A stretch of 64,000 nt of DNA, taken from Arcticibacter svalbardensis MN12-7 (lineage in GTDB: Bacteria; Bacteroidota; Bacteroidia; Sphingobacteriales; Sphingobacteriaceae). The position numbers and the translations under genes were made by a program. Location of the stretch: the NCBI RefSeq assembly GCF_000403135.1, contig NZ_AQPN01000002.1, forward strand, positions 1 through 64,000, read 5' to 3'. Below the pieces are notes generated by a model. That model saw only the letters and a list, made by a program, of their open reading frames with translations, ran no database searches and was not told where the DNA came from. Of the stretch, positions 27,825 to 37,881 are shown one piece after another. The stretch's first letter is position 1; every line of letters starts with the position of its first letter.

Positions 27825-28662
27825 TTTTGCTGTGTTTGTACCTGATGTAAAATGCAGTTAAATTTAATAAGAACACTACGATAATCAGCACAAGAGCAGT
27901 GCCGTAGGCAAGTGGTCTGACTTCCTCAATCGCCTGATGCTGCGTAGACAGCATATACAAATGATAAGGAAGCGACATAAATTCCTGATTTATAAAACCG
28001 GAAGGATTATTTATATAAAAGGCAACTCCTGTAAACAGGATCGGAGCAGTCTCACCAGCCGCTCTGGATAATGTCAATACCACTCCCGTTAATATGCCCG
28101 GTAAGGCAGATGGTAAAACCACATCGACAATGGATTCAAACTGAGTCGCACCAACCGCCAATGCCGCCTCTCGCGTACTGGCAGGGATCCGTCGTAATGC
28201 CTCTTCCGTAGTAATGATAATATAAGGCAACGAGAGCAGACCTAATGTAAAACCAGCAGATAGTAAAGATGTGCCCATTTGCAGACCCTGGACAAATAAC
28301 GCTAAGCCAAATAATCCATATATAATAGAAGGCACACCAGCTAGGTTCCGGATTGAAGCACGAATCAGTCTGGTTACCCAATTGTCACTAGCATATTCGT
28401 TCAGATATATGGCACAGCTAATTCCAAAAGGAACAGCAACCAAGGCAGTGATCATCGTTAACAGCACTGTACCTATTATTGCTGGCAGAATGCCACCCTT
28501 TGTCATACCTTCCCTGGGCAGTGTACTAACAAATTCCCATGACAATGAAGGAGCACCCTTACTGATCAGATCCCAAAGAATGATGATCAAAAATAAACAA
28601 ACAATACCTGTGCTCAAGAGTAAGGTTGACCATTCAATAACTGATGTAAGTTTCTTTATCAT
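27817..28662 (-). CDS. pstA: Phosphate ABC transporter permease PstA
   Basis: 281 residues, six membrane helices. Permease EAA-type loop region EEALRRIPASTREAALAVGATQFESIVDVVLPSALPGILTGVVLTLSRAAGETAPILFTG. Overlaps pstC by 4 bp and pstB by 8 bp, so the four genes are tightly coupled. Confidence 0.96.
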   Translation of the reverse strand: MIKKLTSVIEWSTLLLSTGIVCLFLIIILWDLISKGAPSLSWEFVSTLPREGMTKGGILPAIIGTVLLTMITALVAVPFGISCAIYLNEYASDNWVTRLIRASIRNLAGVPSIIYGLFGLALFVQGLQMGTSLLSAGFTLGLLSLPYIIITTEEALRRIPASTREAALAVGATQFESIVDVVLPSALPGILTGVVLTLSRAAGETAPILFTGVAFYINNPSGFINQEFMSLPYHLYMLSTQHQAIEEVRPLAYGTALVLIIVVFLLNLTAFYIRYKHSKNE

Positions 28663-29549
28663 GCGGAATGGTATTTTCTAAATTTGTTTACATAATGCTC
28701 ACCCAGCAGATTTACAGCCAAAGTAATTAAAAACAATACGGCAGCAATGGCAAAAAGGGAATAGTAATGGGTCGTTTGGTAAGGTACTTCACCCATTTCA
28801 ATAGCAATTGTAGCGGTTATAGTTCGCACTGAATTAAAAAACCCTTTCGGAAAAGCAGAAGCATTTCCTGTAGCCATCAGCACAGTCATCGTTTCCCCAA
28901 TAGCTCGACCAACTCCAAGCATTACCGCGGCTAGGATCCCTGGAGCAGCAGCCGGAATAGTCACATAGATCAATGTTTTCCATTTACTTGCCCCCACTGC
29001 ATAACTCGCCTCTTTATACATATGAGGCACACCATGTAAGGCATCTTCTGCTACTGTTATAATGGTTGGCAGAGCCATTACAGCAAGTAAAATAGCACCG
29101 TTTAAAGCATTTAATCCATTTGGTTGTCCGGTTAATTGCGCAATACCAGGACCTAAAATCACAATTCCTAAAAAGCCGATAGCAACAGAAGGAACCGCTG
29201 CCAGCATTTCAATAATAGGTTTTAAAATATTTTTAAGCCTTTTACCTGCATATTCAGAAAGGAATGAAGCAGTTCCTATACCCAAAGGAATAGCAATTAC
29301 CATGGCACCAAGAGTAACCAGGCAGGTGCTGACTAATAAAGGTAATATTCCATAAGTAGCAGGATTACCTGAAGGATTCCATTGGGTGCCTGTTATAAAA
29401 TCCATTGGTTTAATCTTCAAAAAGAAAGCTGCAGTATTCCATAGTAGCATGAAAAATATACCGCCAAGAATAGCGATAACCAAAAACCCGGTTGTTTTTA
29501 CAAGCAATTTTACTGAATGGTCAATACGTTCTCTGGCACGTAACTGCAT
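28659..29549 (-). CDS. pstC: Phosphate ABC transporter permease PstC
   Basis: 296 residues, six membrane helices. Typical PstC motifs: GTASFLSEYAGKRLKNILKPIIEMLAAVPSVAIGFLG and DALHGVPHMYKEASYAVGASKWKTL followed by GRAIGETMTVLMATGNA. Lies between pstS (14-bp gap) and pstA (4-bp overlap). Confidence 0.96.
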   Translation of the reverse strand: MQLRARERIDHSVKLLVKTTGFLVIAILGGIFFMLLWNTAAFFLKIKPMDFITGTQWNPSGNPATYGILPLLVSTCLVTLGAMVIAIPLGIGTASFLSEYAGKRLKNILKPIIEMLAAVPSVAIGFLGIVILGPGIAQLTGQPNGLNALNGAILLAVMALPTIITVAEDALHGVPHMYKEASYAVGASKWKTLIYVTIPAAAPGILAAVMLGVGRAIGETMTVLMATGNASAFPKGFFNSVRTITATIAIEMGEVPYQTTHYYSLFAIAAVLFLITLAVNLLGEHYVNKFRKYHSA

Positions 29550-29562
29550 ATGCTTCTTTTTA

Positions 29563-30393
29563 TTAATTTATGATGTAATAACCTGAATCCCGAATGATCT
29601 TTTGTCCTAAGGCCCCTTTTTCAAATGCAATAAAAGCCTCTACTTTTCCCCATGATGTTGTAGGAATAAACTGATATAATGGTCTTTGAAAGTAATAAAG
29701 GCCAGCATTAATGGCTTCCTTATCCAATGGAGAGATAGCAGGAAGACCCATTTTCTCTGTAATTTTGAGCACTTTTACCGGCTGCTCTGTTCCATCCTGA
29801 AGAATATATCCCGCTCCAACATATCCAATACCCGAAACATCCATCTTAACGCCTTCCATGATCTGGGCATTCCCGTTCATTTCTTTTGCATCGCGACTAA
29901 ACTCGATAGCTAACTTTTTCTTCACAAAGGAGTGTGTACCCGAATTGCTCTGCCTTCCGTAAATATTCACCGGAACATCTTGTCCCGTAACCTTCTTCCA
30001 GGTTTTATATTTGCCGCTAAGAATATTACGCAAGCCTTTAACATCAATACTATCCAGAGGGAAATTTTTTTGTACGATAAAGGCAGTTGCATCTTCAGCA
30101 AATACAATGGTGCGAAGCTCTATTTTACGAGTTTTAAACAGATTAATTTCTTCTTCATTTAGCGGTCTGGAGGAATTGGCTACATCAGCCTGCCCGTTTA
30201 GCAACGAAGCAATACCCAAACCTGATCCTCCACCAGAAATAGCAATGCTGAAATCTGAATTTACCTTATAGAAATTCTCTGCGAGCTGAACAGCTAAATT
30301 TACCTCGGTATCAGATCCTTTTACTTTAATAGATTTATTGTTACTACTGCATCCTAAAAGCAATATGACCCACAAGCACCCGAAGTATTTCAT
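29563..30393 (-). CDS. pstS: Phosphate-binding lipoprotein PstS
   Basis: 276 residues. N-terminal signal with lipobox LLLGC (Cys15). Phosphate-binding fold: IKVKGSDTEVNLAVQLAENF, ISGGGSGLGIASLLNGQADVANSSRPL, and VNIYGRQSNSGTHSFVKKKL, the loops that contact phosphate. First gene of pstSCAB. Its promoter carries heptamer repeats resembling a Pho box. Confidence 0.95.
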   Translation of the reverse strand: MKYFGCLWVILLLGCSSNNKSIKVKGSDTEVNLAVQLAENFYKVNSDFSIAISGGGSGLGIASLLNGQADVANSSRPLNEEEINLFKTRKIELRTIVFAEDATAFIVQKNFPLDSIDVKGLRNILSGKYKTWKKVTGQDVPVNIYGRQSNSGTHSFVKKKLAIEFSRDAKEMNGNAQIMEGVKMDVSGIGYVGAGYILQDGTEQPVKVLKITEKMGLPAISPLDKEAINAGLYYFQRPLYQFIPTTSWGKVEAFIAFEKGALGQKIIRDSGYYIIN

Positions 30394-30413
30394 AAGGAAG
30401 ACATTGATTTTTC

Positions 30414-30459
30414 CAAATGTAATGCGCCATGATTAAGTTTAGATTAAGCTAATGTTAGG
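30414..30459 (-). promoter_or_regulatory. pstS promoter with Pho-box-like repeats
   Basis: On the coding (minus) strand: CTAACAT, TTAATCT, TTAATCA, each 11 bp apart with 4-bp spacers, then 8 bp, then TACATTTG (30414-30421), which matches the -7 consensus TAnnTTTG. The ATG is 20 bp further on. The heptamer order, period and 8-bp gap match the susC promoter. Confidence 0.8.
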
Positions 30460-30514
30460 GAAAAATTAGCTCATCAAATCGTATACTTGTTTATCAATTA
30501 AGCCACATTTATCC

Positions 30515-31327
30515 TTACAATTTTGAAGGTTTGTTGTACACCAATTTTCTTACATTAAATTTGGCATAACTATGATCACCATCTGTGAGTTTCCATATCG
30601 CTTCAGCAGAAGTTGGTACTAGTATCCCATCAAATTCCTTATAGTTATTTAATTTTATCAACCAGGTTTCCAGACCTCCCTCACCTAGATATCTTTTAGT
30701 TTCAAGTTGTGTAATCTCTCCAATAGCATTAAAACTTGCAATTAAAAACAGGGAAATATCATTATAATCGAAGGTTAATCGGGCCGTTTGAGCATCTATA
30801 GAACTCCAATCTAACCTATCACCTGGTAAAAGATTGGTAGGAAACCAAATGTTCTCGCTAAGCCACCTCAATAACTCGCCCTGATTAAACTTTTCGCCTT
30901 TCCCATTGACAATCGTAAAGAGTGATAAAAGAGAGACTTTTAACCCTCCTTTGTCGCTGATATATAGATCACGCGCAGTAAACATGGACGAAACACCTTT
31001 CCAAATAAAACCAGGTTTTGCAGTTGTAAAATATTGTTCACCCTTTATGTTGATCCAGTCCTTGTCTAAACCTGTTTTAAACTGCCCATCATGTCTAAGA
31101 CTAGCGTAACCGATATAAGGTTGTCCCTCTTTAAGAATATGTTTAAAATAACGTTGTACTGGCTCTGGCAAATCAACAACTTGTTGCGATCGAAATACCT
31201 GACCAGAAATGTCACCGGACTGAGCAAAAAGTTCTTTTACTTGTTTACTAAATTGAATGGACAAGTTTATCCTACTAACAATCAAAAGAAGAAGGATAAG
31301 TCCACATAAAGAAAGTGTGATGATCAT
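30515..31327 (-). CDS. DUF6544-family membrane-anchored protein
   Basis: 270 residues from the ATG at 31327 (another ATG at 31360 overlaps the upstream stop). N-terminal membrane anchor (IITLSLCGLILLLLIVSRI), then a mostly beta domain with LPEPVQRYFKHIL, IKGEQYFTTAKPGFIWKG and RLTFDYNDISLFLIASFN, features of the DUF6544 (earlier DUF6920) family, function unknown. 11 bp after the nitroreductase gene, so probably one operon. Confidence 0.8.
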   Translation of the reverse strand: MIITLSLCGLILLLLIVSRINLSIQFSKQVKELFAQSGDISGQVFRSQQVVDLPEPVQRYFKHILKEGQPYIGYASLRHDGQFKTGLDKDWINIKGEQYFTTAKPGFIWKGVSSMFTARDLYISDKGGLKVSLLSLFTIVNGKGEKFNQGELLRWLSENIWFPTNLLPGDRLDWSSIDAQTARLTFDYNDISLFLIASFNAIGEITQLETKRYLGEGGLETWLIKLNNYKEFDGILVPTSAEAIWKLTDGDHSYAKFNVRKLVYNKPSKL

Positions 31328-31338
31328 AAAATAAAGTT

Positions 31339-32457
31339 TTAAACTGTACGCATAAACCATTCCACAGGTCTCCTGAGAGATACTGGCTGCGGATAATTTT
31401 TAACATACCCTGTACGCAATATAAATTGCACAGGATCACTGACCCCGATGGAAGAATTCAAGCTTTTATCTATTGCCGCTTCTTCTATTATTTGTGTCAT
31501 TGGATGAATGGCGATACCTCTTTCCCGTATTTTCAACAGCATACGTTGCAATCGCATACCCGTTTCAATTAATGTTACCGGAGAACTGTCATTACTCGTA
31601 ATAAGCAGCCAGCCAGCAGACTGAGCCACTTGTTCCTTAACAGCATCAATACTTTGCTCCCTGAAACTACTTTTCATCACATCTTCTTTTCCATAAAAGT
31701 TTCGCAATACCCAGGCAGGTATACCTTTTATTTCCATGCTGGCTAAAGTAAGTCCGTCGTTATTTTTTTGAGCATCATTACTTGAAAACCTGATCCAGTT
31801 TGCCAATTCTTTTTGTGCCGCATTACGGTATGCCTGAATCCTGTTGGCTTCAATGGTCTGCTCATTCAACCATTTACATTCCTTTGCCCTATTCGATATA
31901 AAGTACATGAACCCTAATTCCTGTCTAATAAGATAATTCACATCAGCAGTTTTCAATACATCGTTCAAATAGTTAGACCTTACTGTTCTACGGAGTAAAA
32001 TTTGCGTGGTATCGTATTTAATAACATTGGAAGATTTAACCAATTTTACCACTGCAATAGTTTCATCCTGGTTGCTCTTTGCCAAGATCTCACATTGATA
32101 TGAATACCCCAAATTACCAGCTGCGTATTCCAGATTCTGGAGAAAAGCACCTATCGATAACAGCGTTTCCCTTTGAGTAGGATCCACACCCGGAAGCCAT
32201 TTACTTTTATCGTTCCCTATAATCCAGTGATACGGCTCTATGTATTTAACAAACCAAGGTTGTGTATTATGTCCGCTTGGTGCTAATGAAGCTAAATAAA
32301 GAATTTCACGTTCATCTTTTTGAAAAGAAATATCCCCTGAAGCGTTTGTTAAACTATTTTCTCTAACAAAATTACTTTTGTCAGTTGACCAATAATAGCC
32401 ACCGGCTGCTATTACAGTAGTTACTCCTGCAATACTTATAAACTTTCTTCTGTTCAT
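31339..32457 (-). CDS. Acg-like nitroreductase family protein
   Basis: 372 residues from MNRRKFISIAG (32457), a start chosen because MNRRKF plus the following hydrophobic stretch is a Tat-like/anchor signal. Body: LASLAPSGHNTQPWFVKY (FMN-binding N-terminal motif of nitroreductases), LLRRTVRSNYLND, and C-terminal RMLLKIRERGIAIHPMTQIIEE. This is the long Acg family. A membrane- or periplasm-bound flavoprotein is likely; substrate unknown. Divergent from susC across about 290 bp. Confidence 0.82.
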   Translation of the reverse strand: MNRRKFISIAGVTTVIAAGGYYWSTDKSNFVRENSLTNASGDISFQKDEREILYLASLAPSGHNTQPWFVKYIEPYHWIIGNDKSKWLPGVDPTQRETLLSIGAFLQNLEYAAGNLGYSYQCEILAKSNQDETIAVVKLVKSSNVIKYDTTQILLRRTVRSNYLNDVLKTADVNYLIRQELGFMYFISNRAKECKWLNEQTIEANRIQAYRNAAQKELANWIRFSSNDAQKNNDGLTLASMEIKGIPAWVLRNFYGKEDVMKSSFREQSIDAVKEQVAQSAGWLLITSNDSSPVTLIETGMRLQRMLLKIRERGIAIHPMTQIIEEAAIDKSLNSSIGVSDPVQFILRTGYVKNYPQPVSLRRPVEWFMRTV

Positions 32458-32690
32458 AATTATTAACTGTAGCAATATAATTACTACGGGGTAAAGGTCG
32501 AATAATATAATCGTAAAGCGTTGAAATATAAATAAAGGTTCTTATAAAACCGAAAAACGCTTCAGTTTTATGCAATTGTTTATCTAAAACAGCACAGATC
32601 TGCCAATTAGCATCCGTGAACACAACAAATACAAATGGCAAATATTGCCATTATATCAACATTAAAAATGGAAGGTTTTTGTCTTGAAGT

Positions 32691-32746
32691 TTAATCTTGA
32701 GTTAACATAATCATTAAATTGTTTTAACATTCCCGCAATATCTTTG
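32691..32746 (+). promoter_or_regulatory. susC promoter with four Pho-box-like repeats
   Basis: TTAATCT (32691), TTAACAT (32702), ATTAAAT (32713), TTAACAT (32724): four heptamers at exact 11-bp steps. Eight bases later is TATCTTTG (32739-32746), an exact -7 box. A weak -33 element (TTG at 32719) overlaps the third and fourth repeats. The first ATG is only 12-19 bp downstream. Confidence 0.8.
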
Positions 32747-32764
32747 CGTGCAAATACAATGCAT

Positions 32765-35700
32765 ATGAAAAATAAAACATTTACAAGACTAACAAAATTG
32801 CTGTTGTCTGCGGTTCTGCTAATTGCCTCTATAGGCGCCTATGCGCAGACACAGACAATCAGTGGTACCGTCAATGATCGGGACAATCTATCCATTCCCG
32901 GTGTAAACGTAACCTTAAAAGGATCGAAACTGCAAACCAGAACAGATGCAAATGGAAAATACGCCATTCAGGGTCTTAACAATAAATCAGTCCTTGTTTT
33001 TTCCTTTATCGGTTTCGCAACTCAGGAAGTCGCTGTCGGTAACAAGACAACAATCAATGTCAGACTCGAAGCAGATTCAAAGACCTTAAATGAGATCGTT
33101 GTAGTTGGTTATGGGGTACAAAAGAAGGCTAACCTTACGGGTGCAGTTGACCAGGTAACCAGTGAAACCTTGCAAAACAGGCCGATACCAAACCTTTCAC
33201 AGGGTCTTCAGGGAGTAATGCCCAACTTAAATATCCGGATGATGGATGGAAAGCCAACGCAGTCGCCCAGTTATAATATCCGAGGTACCACATCCGTTGG
33301 ACAAGGTGGAAGCGCCCTGGTATTGATAGACGGGTTTGAGGGAGATCCAAGTCTGCTTAACCCAAACGATATTGAAACCGTATCGATGCTTAAAGATGCC
33401 GCCTCAGCCGCAATATACGGAGCAAGAGGTGTATTTGGAGTAATTCTGATTACCACTAAAAAGGCAGCAAAAGGCCGTACTAATGTTGCTTTCTCTTCCA
33501 ATTACGCCATAAAAAGCCCCCTTCAAACGCCTGACTTTGTCACTGACGGCTATACCTGGGCAAAAATGTTCTCTGAAGCGTTTGTAAACGGAGATGGCGC
33601 TTTTCCTCAAAACGCAAACAAAACGCAGAAGTTTTCTCAGGCTTACCTGGATGAATTTAAAAGAAGGTCAGAATCCGGACAACCTTATAATGAAGTAGAA
33701 GTCGATCCTGTAACAGGCGAATACACCTACTATGGCAATACCGATTGGTATGGCCAGCTTTACAAAAAGAATACCGCAGCCAGCGAAAATAACATCACAA
33801 TAAGTGGAGGTGGTGATAAAACAACCTTCCTTGTATCCGGTCGTTTTTTACAACAGGACGGACTCTTCCGCTACAACTCGGATGATTATGATACGAAAAA
33901 CATTCGTGCAAAAGGCTCTATACAGGTCTTTCCATGGATGAGCATAGAAAACAATGCAGATTTCTCTGTGATGAACTACCATAACCCAATTAACGTAGGA
34001 GAAGGAGGAGGAATCTGGAGAAACATTGCAGATGAAGGCCATCCAACTGTTCCCATGTTAAACCCCGACGGCTCACTGACCTTTACAGCAGCCTATACCG
34101 TTGGTGATCTTTATTATGGAAAGAATGGAATAGATACTAAAAAACAAGTTTTCAGGGATATAACCGGGTTGAGAACAAACTTTTTTAACAATAAATTCAG
34201 AGTGAACGCTGATTTTACCTTCCGTAACACTGACAACAATATAGATCAAAAAAGAGTTCAGGTTCCCTACAGTACCTCACTAGGTAAAATTGCCTATGTA
34301 GGAACAGCGACCAATGATCTGTTATTCGATAGAAGAGAAACACAATACCTGGCCACTAACATATACGGTGAATTTGAAAATACGTTCAACAATGACCACT
34401 ATGTCAAGTTTATGGCCGGTTATAACTATGAACAATCCACCTATACTAAGCAATCCACACAAAGAAATGGAATCATCTTTGAAGATGCCACAAATCTGAA
34501 CCTGGTTCTTGGACAAGCCATTACCACCGGTGGAGATTATGAAAAATGGGCAATACTTGGTGGATTCTCCCGCTTAAACTATGTTTTCAAGGATAGATAC
34601 CTGGTAGAAGTCAATGCCCGATACGATGGTTCTTCTAAATTTCCATCCAATCAGCGTTATGGATTCTTCCCTTCCGTGTCGGCAGGATGGAGAATCAACC
34701 AGGAGCCCTTCTGGAAAATCTCCCCGAAGTATATTTCTGATTTGAAATTAAGAGCTTCTTACGGATCGCTCGGCAATGGAAACATAAATTCCTATGCGTT
34801 TCAAGAACTTTTCAAAATCACGCAATCTGATATCTTACTGAATGGCGTCAGACCACAAACTACCAGTCAGCCTGCCGTTCTTCCAGAAGAATTAACATGG
34901 GAAACGTCCACAACGACAAACGTAGGATTGGATCTTTCCATGTTCTCCAACCGTTTAACATTTGCTGGTGATGCTTATGTACGTAAAACAACAAATATGT
35001 TTGTTTCAGGTTTAACCCCTCCAGCTATTTTTGGGAATGATGCACCTAAAGGAAACTATGCTGATTTAGAAACCAAAGGCTGGGAATTATCCTTAGGCTG
35101 GAATGATAAAATAGGCAATAGTAAACCATTAAAATATAATATCCGCCTTACTCTTGCAGATAATAAATCGAAAATCACCAAGTACACTAACCCAACCAAA
35201 ATACTGACCAATGTGAATGGAAACGGTGACGGTACTGGTTATTATGAAGGAATGGTATTAGGGGAGATCTGGGGGTATGAAACAGAAGGTTTCTTCATTG
35301 ATCAGGCCGACATAGATGCGCATGCCAAACAAAATCCGCAAATGAGAGCATCTCCGACCAATATCTGGTATCCCGGAGATATCAAATTAAAAGACCTGAA
35401 TGGCGATAGCTTGATTAATGTAGGCTCAAACACAGTTGCCGATCCAGGTGACCGGAGAATCATCGGAAATAATGCTCCAAGATATCTGTATGGTATAAAC
35501 CTGGGTGCTGATTATAATAACTTCTTCTTCTCCACCTTTTTCCAGGGGGTTGGTAAGCAGCAATGGTACCCAAGTACAGAAACTGAGATGTTCTGGGGTC
35601 AATACAACAGGCCTTACAACAACATCCCTACCTTCCAGGTTGGCAATATGTGGACACCCGAAAACACAAACGCTTATTTTCCAAGAACGATGTCACGTGC

Positions 35701-36025
35701 TGCATCCAGCAATACCAACAGAGAACTTGGTGTAGCTCAGACCAAATACCTGCAAAACGTAGCTTATCTCCGGATGAAGAATATTCAGGTAGGATACAAT
35801 TTACCAGTCCGGTTGATCTCCAGAATCGGTGCCCGCAACGCTAGAGTATATTTCTCCGGAGAGAACCTGTTCACTTACTCTCCGCTCTACAAAATTGTCA
35901 AAACCATAGATGTAGAAAACGCGGTACCTTCAGATCAGGACCTGAACGCAAACAGCAGAAACGGCGATGGTAATAACTACCCTTTGCTAAAAAGTGTTTC
36001 ATTAGGCTTAAACGTCGGGTTTTAA
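32765..36025 (+). CDS. SusC/RagA-family TonB-dependent outer-membrane transporter
   Basis: About 1086 residues. The ATG at 32765 (or 32759) is used because the -7 box overlaps any earlier start. Signal peptide ends at GAYAQ; then a carboxypeptidase-like CNA-B domain (ISGTVNDRDNLSIPGVNVTLKGS), the SusC motif NEIVVVGYGVQKKANLTGAV, plug domain (IRGTTSVGQGGSALVLIDGFEG) and 22-strand barrel ending SVSLGLNVGF. Imports a ligand captured by SusD. The Pho-box-like promoter and the phosphatase-type partner suggest a phosphorus-containing ligand, not a plain glycan (inference). Confidence 0.95.
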   Translation: MKNKTFTRLTKLLLSAVLLIASIGAYAQTQTISGTVNDRDNLSIPGVNVTLKGSKLQTRTDANGKYAIQGLNNKSVLVFSFIGFATQEVAVGNKTTINVRLEADSKTLNEIVVVGYGVQKKANLTGAVDQVTSETLQNRPIPNLSQGLQGVMPNLNIRMMDGKPTQSPSYNIRGTTSVGQGGSALVLIDGFEGDPSLLNPNDIETVSMLKDAASAAIYGARGVFGVILITTKKAAKGRTNVAFSSNYAIKSPLQTPDFVTDGYTWAKMFSEAFVNGDGAFPQNANKTQKFSQAYLDEFKRRSESGQPYNEVEVDPVTGEYTYYGNTDWYGQLYKKNTAASENNITISGGGDKTTFLVSGRFLQQDGLFRYNSDDYDTKNIRAKGSIQVFPWMSIENNADFSVMNYHNPINVGEGGGIWRNIADEGHPTVPMLNPDGSLTFTAAYTVGDLYYGKNGIDTKKQVFRDITGLRTNFFNNKFRVNADFTFRNTDNNIDQKRVQVPYSTSLGKIAYVGTATNDLLFDRRETQYLATNIYGEFENTFNNDHYVKFMAGYNYEQSTYTKQSTQRNGIIFEDATNLNLVLGQAITTGGDYEKWAILGGFSRLNYVFKDRYLVEVNARYDGSSKFPSNQRYGFFPSVSAGWRINQEPFWKISPKYISDLKLRASYGSLGNGNINSYAFQELFKITQSDILLNGVRPQTTSQPAVLPEELTWETSTTTNVGLDLSMFSNRLTFAGDAYVRKTTNMFVSGLTPPAIFGNDAPKGNYADLETKGWELSLGWNDKIGNSKPLKYNIRLTLADNKSKITKYTNPTKILTNVNGNGDGTGYYEGMVLGEIWGYETEGFFIDQADIDAHAKQNPQMRASPTNIWYPGDIKLKDLNGDSLINVGSNTVADPGDRRIIGNNAPRYLYGINLGADYNNFFFSTFFQGVGKQQWYPSTETEMFWGQYNRPYNNIPTFQVGNMWTPENTNAYFPRTMSRAASSNTNRELGVAQTKYLQNVAYLRMKNIQVGYNLPVRLISRIGARNARVYFSGENLFTYSPLYKIVKTIDVENAVPSDQDLNANSRNGDGNNYPLLKSVSLGLNVGF

Positions 36026-36055
36026 GCAGGTCTATCACATTATAAAAACACAATC

Positions 36056-37834
36056 ATGAAAAAATACTATATATGGATTCTGCTAGGCTGTTTAGGTTTC
36101 ACAGCATGTAAGAACCTCGATCAGGAGCCTGAGGCTACGGCTACCAAATCTGCAGTTTTCGGCAATGAAAGCGGACTAAAATTGTATACAAATTCTTTTT
36201 ACAACTTGTCTTTCCTGCCCAGGAATTCCCCAAGTCAGGATGCTATGTCAGATTACCTGGCTGTTCGTTCAGTAGACCCCTTTTTGCAGCCTGGATACGC
36301 ACCTGTTTCAAGCTCAGGGTGGGACTGGAAAGATTTAAGAAATATCAATTATTTTATCGCCAACTGTAATGACCCTAAGGTTCCAGTAGAAGTGAGGAAT
36401 AATTACCTGGGTATTGCCCGGTATTACAGAGCCTACTTCTATATGGAAAAGGTAAAACGATTCGGAGATGTGCCATGGATGGGAAAGCCTATTGAGATAG
36501 ACGATGCTGCATTATATGGGCCACGTGACAAACGCGAAGTGGTCATGGATTCTGTATTAGCGGACATTAATTTTGCGTGTGCAAACATTATGGCTACCGA
36601 TGATGCTTCTAGAAGTACCGTTACAAAATATGTGGCTTATGCCTATAAGTCGAGACTATGCCTTTTCGAAGGTACATTCAGAAAATACCATACCGAGTTA
36701 AATCTTACATCTACAGCCAATACCTGGCTTACCAATGCTGCAGAGGCCGCCAAGTACGTCATGGATAATGGCAAATACACCATCAATACTGCCGGTGGAG
36801 CGGGCGTTTCATATCGCCAGTTATTCATCAGCACGCTGCCTGTTACCACAGAAGTATTGCAAGCTACAGTTAGTGACCTGGCTTTGAATGTTTTACACGA
36901 TGCCAATTGGTGGTGGACAAGTGGAACGTATGGTGCTAAAGCAAGTTTTACCCGAACGTTTATCAATACCTTCTTAAAACTGGATGGAACACCCTACACA
37001 AATGATCCTGCTTATACAACCATGTTGTTCAAAGACGAGGTCAAAAACAGAGACCTGAGGTTAAAACAAACCATTCGCTCAGGCGATTACAAAAGGATCA
37101 GTAATGGTGCTCAGGTACCTGCACCTCCTTTATTCTCTTATACCTTTACCGGATATCAGCCCATTAAGTTGACAGTGGATGATATTTATTATGACGCTGG
37201 AAAATTAAATATCAACGCTATCCCCTTATTCAGGTATGCAGAAGTACTATTAAACTATGCTGAGGCAAAAGCCGAACTGGGTACACTTACAGATGCAGAA
37301 TGGGCACAAACTATAGGCGTACTTCGAGCAAGAGCAGGAATATCAGGAGGATTAGCAGCGAAGCCAACAGTGGTTGATCCTTACCTGGTAGCTAACTATT
37401 TCCCTGGTATCTCTGACCCTGTTATTTTGGAAGTACGACGTGAAAGAGGTATTGAACTGAGTCTGGAAGGGTTTCGTTACGCTGATATTTTAAGATGGAA
37501 AAGAGGAAAACTGATGGAACAGCAATGGAATGGTTTTTATGTCCCTTCACTAGTAACACCTATGGATCTAAACGAAGACGGGATTCTGGATGTCGCTTTC
37601 TATCAGGGTACAGCACCGACACCAGCAGTTGCCGGAGTAACTTATGTAAACGTCTCTCCTAAATTGGGCACTAACACCAATTCACAGTTATTGAAAAATG
37701 GAACATCAGGAGAACTGATCTGGATGAACGAGATCACGCGTAAATGGGATGATAATGACAAGCAGTACTACTACCCTATTCCGCAAGTTGACTTACAAAC
37801 AAATCCAGCACTTGGACAAAATCCAGGTTGGTAA
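36056..37834 (+). CDS. SusD/RagB-family ligand-binding lipoprotein
   Basis: 592 residues. Lipobox GFTAC (Cys near residue 18). N-terminal TPR-like region (NNYLGIARYYRAYFYMEKVKRFGDVPWMGKPI) and C-terminal SusD signature (IPLFRYAEVLLNYAEAKAEL; EVRRERGIELSLEGFRYADILRWKRGKLMEQ; YYYPIPQVDLQTNPALGQNPGW). Caps the SusC barrel and binds ligand on the cell surface. 30 bp after susC. Confidence 0.95.
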   Translation: MKKYYIWILLGCLGFTACKNLDQEPEATATKSAVFGNESGLKLYTNSFYNLSFLPRNSPSQDAMSDYLAVRSVDPFLQPGYAPVSSSGWDWKDLRNINYFIANCNDPKVPVEVRNNYLGIARYYRAYFYMEKVKRFGDVPWMGKPIEIDDAALYGPRDKREVVMDSVLADINFACANIMATDDASRSTVTKYVAYAYKSRLCLFEGTFRKYHTELNLTSTANTWLTNAAEAAKYVMDNGKYTINTAGGAGVSYRQLFISTLPVTTEVLQATVSDLALNVLHDANWWWTSGTYGAKASFTRTFINTFLKLDGTPYTNDPAYTTMLFKDEVKNRDLRLKQTIRSGDYKRISNGAQVPAPPLFSYTFTGYQPIKLTVDDIYYDAGKLNINAIPLFRYAEVLLNYAEAKAELGTLTDAEWAQTIGVLRARAGISGGLAAKPTVVDPYLVANYFPGISDPVILEVRRERGIELSLEGFRYADILRWKRGKLMEQQWNGFYVPSLVTPMDLNEDGILDVAFYQGTAPTPAVAGVTYVNVSPKLGTNTNSQLLKNGTSGELIWMNEITRKWDDNDKQYYYPIPQVDLQTNPALGQNPGW

Positions 37835-37881
37835 TAATCGTTTAAAAACGAATTACTTAAAGAATTATATATATAAATTGT

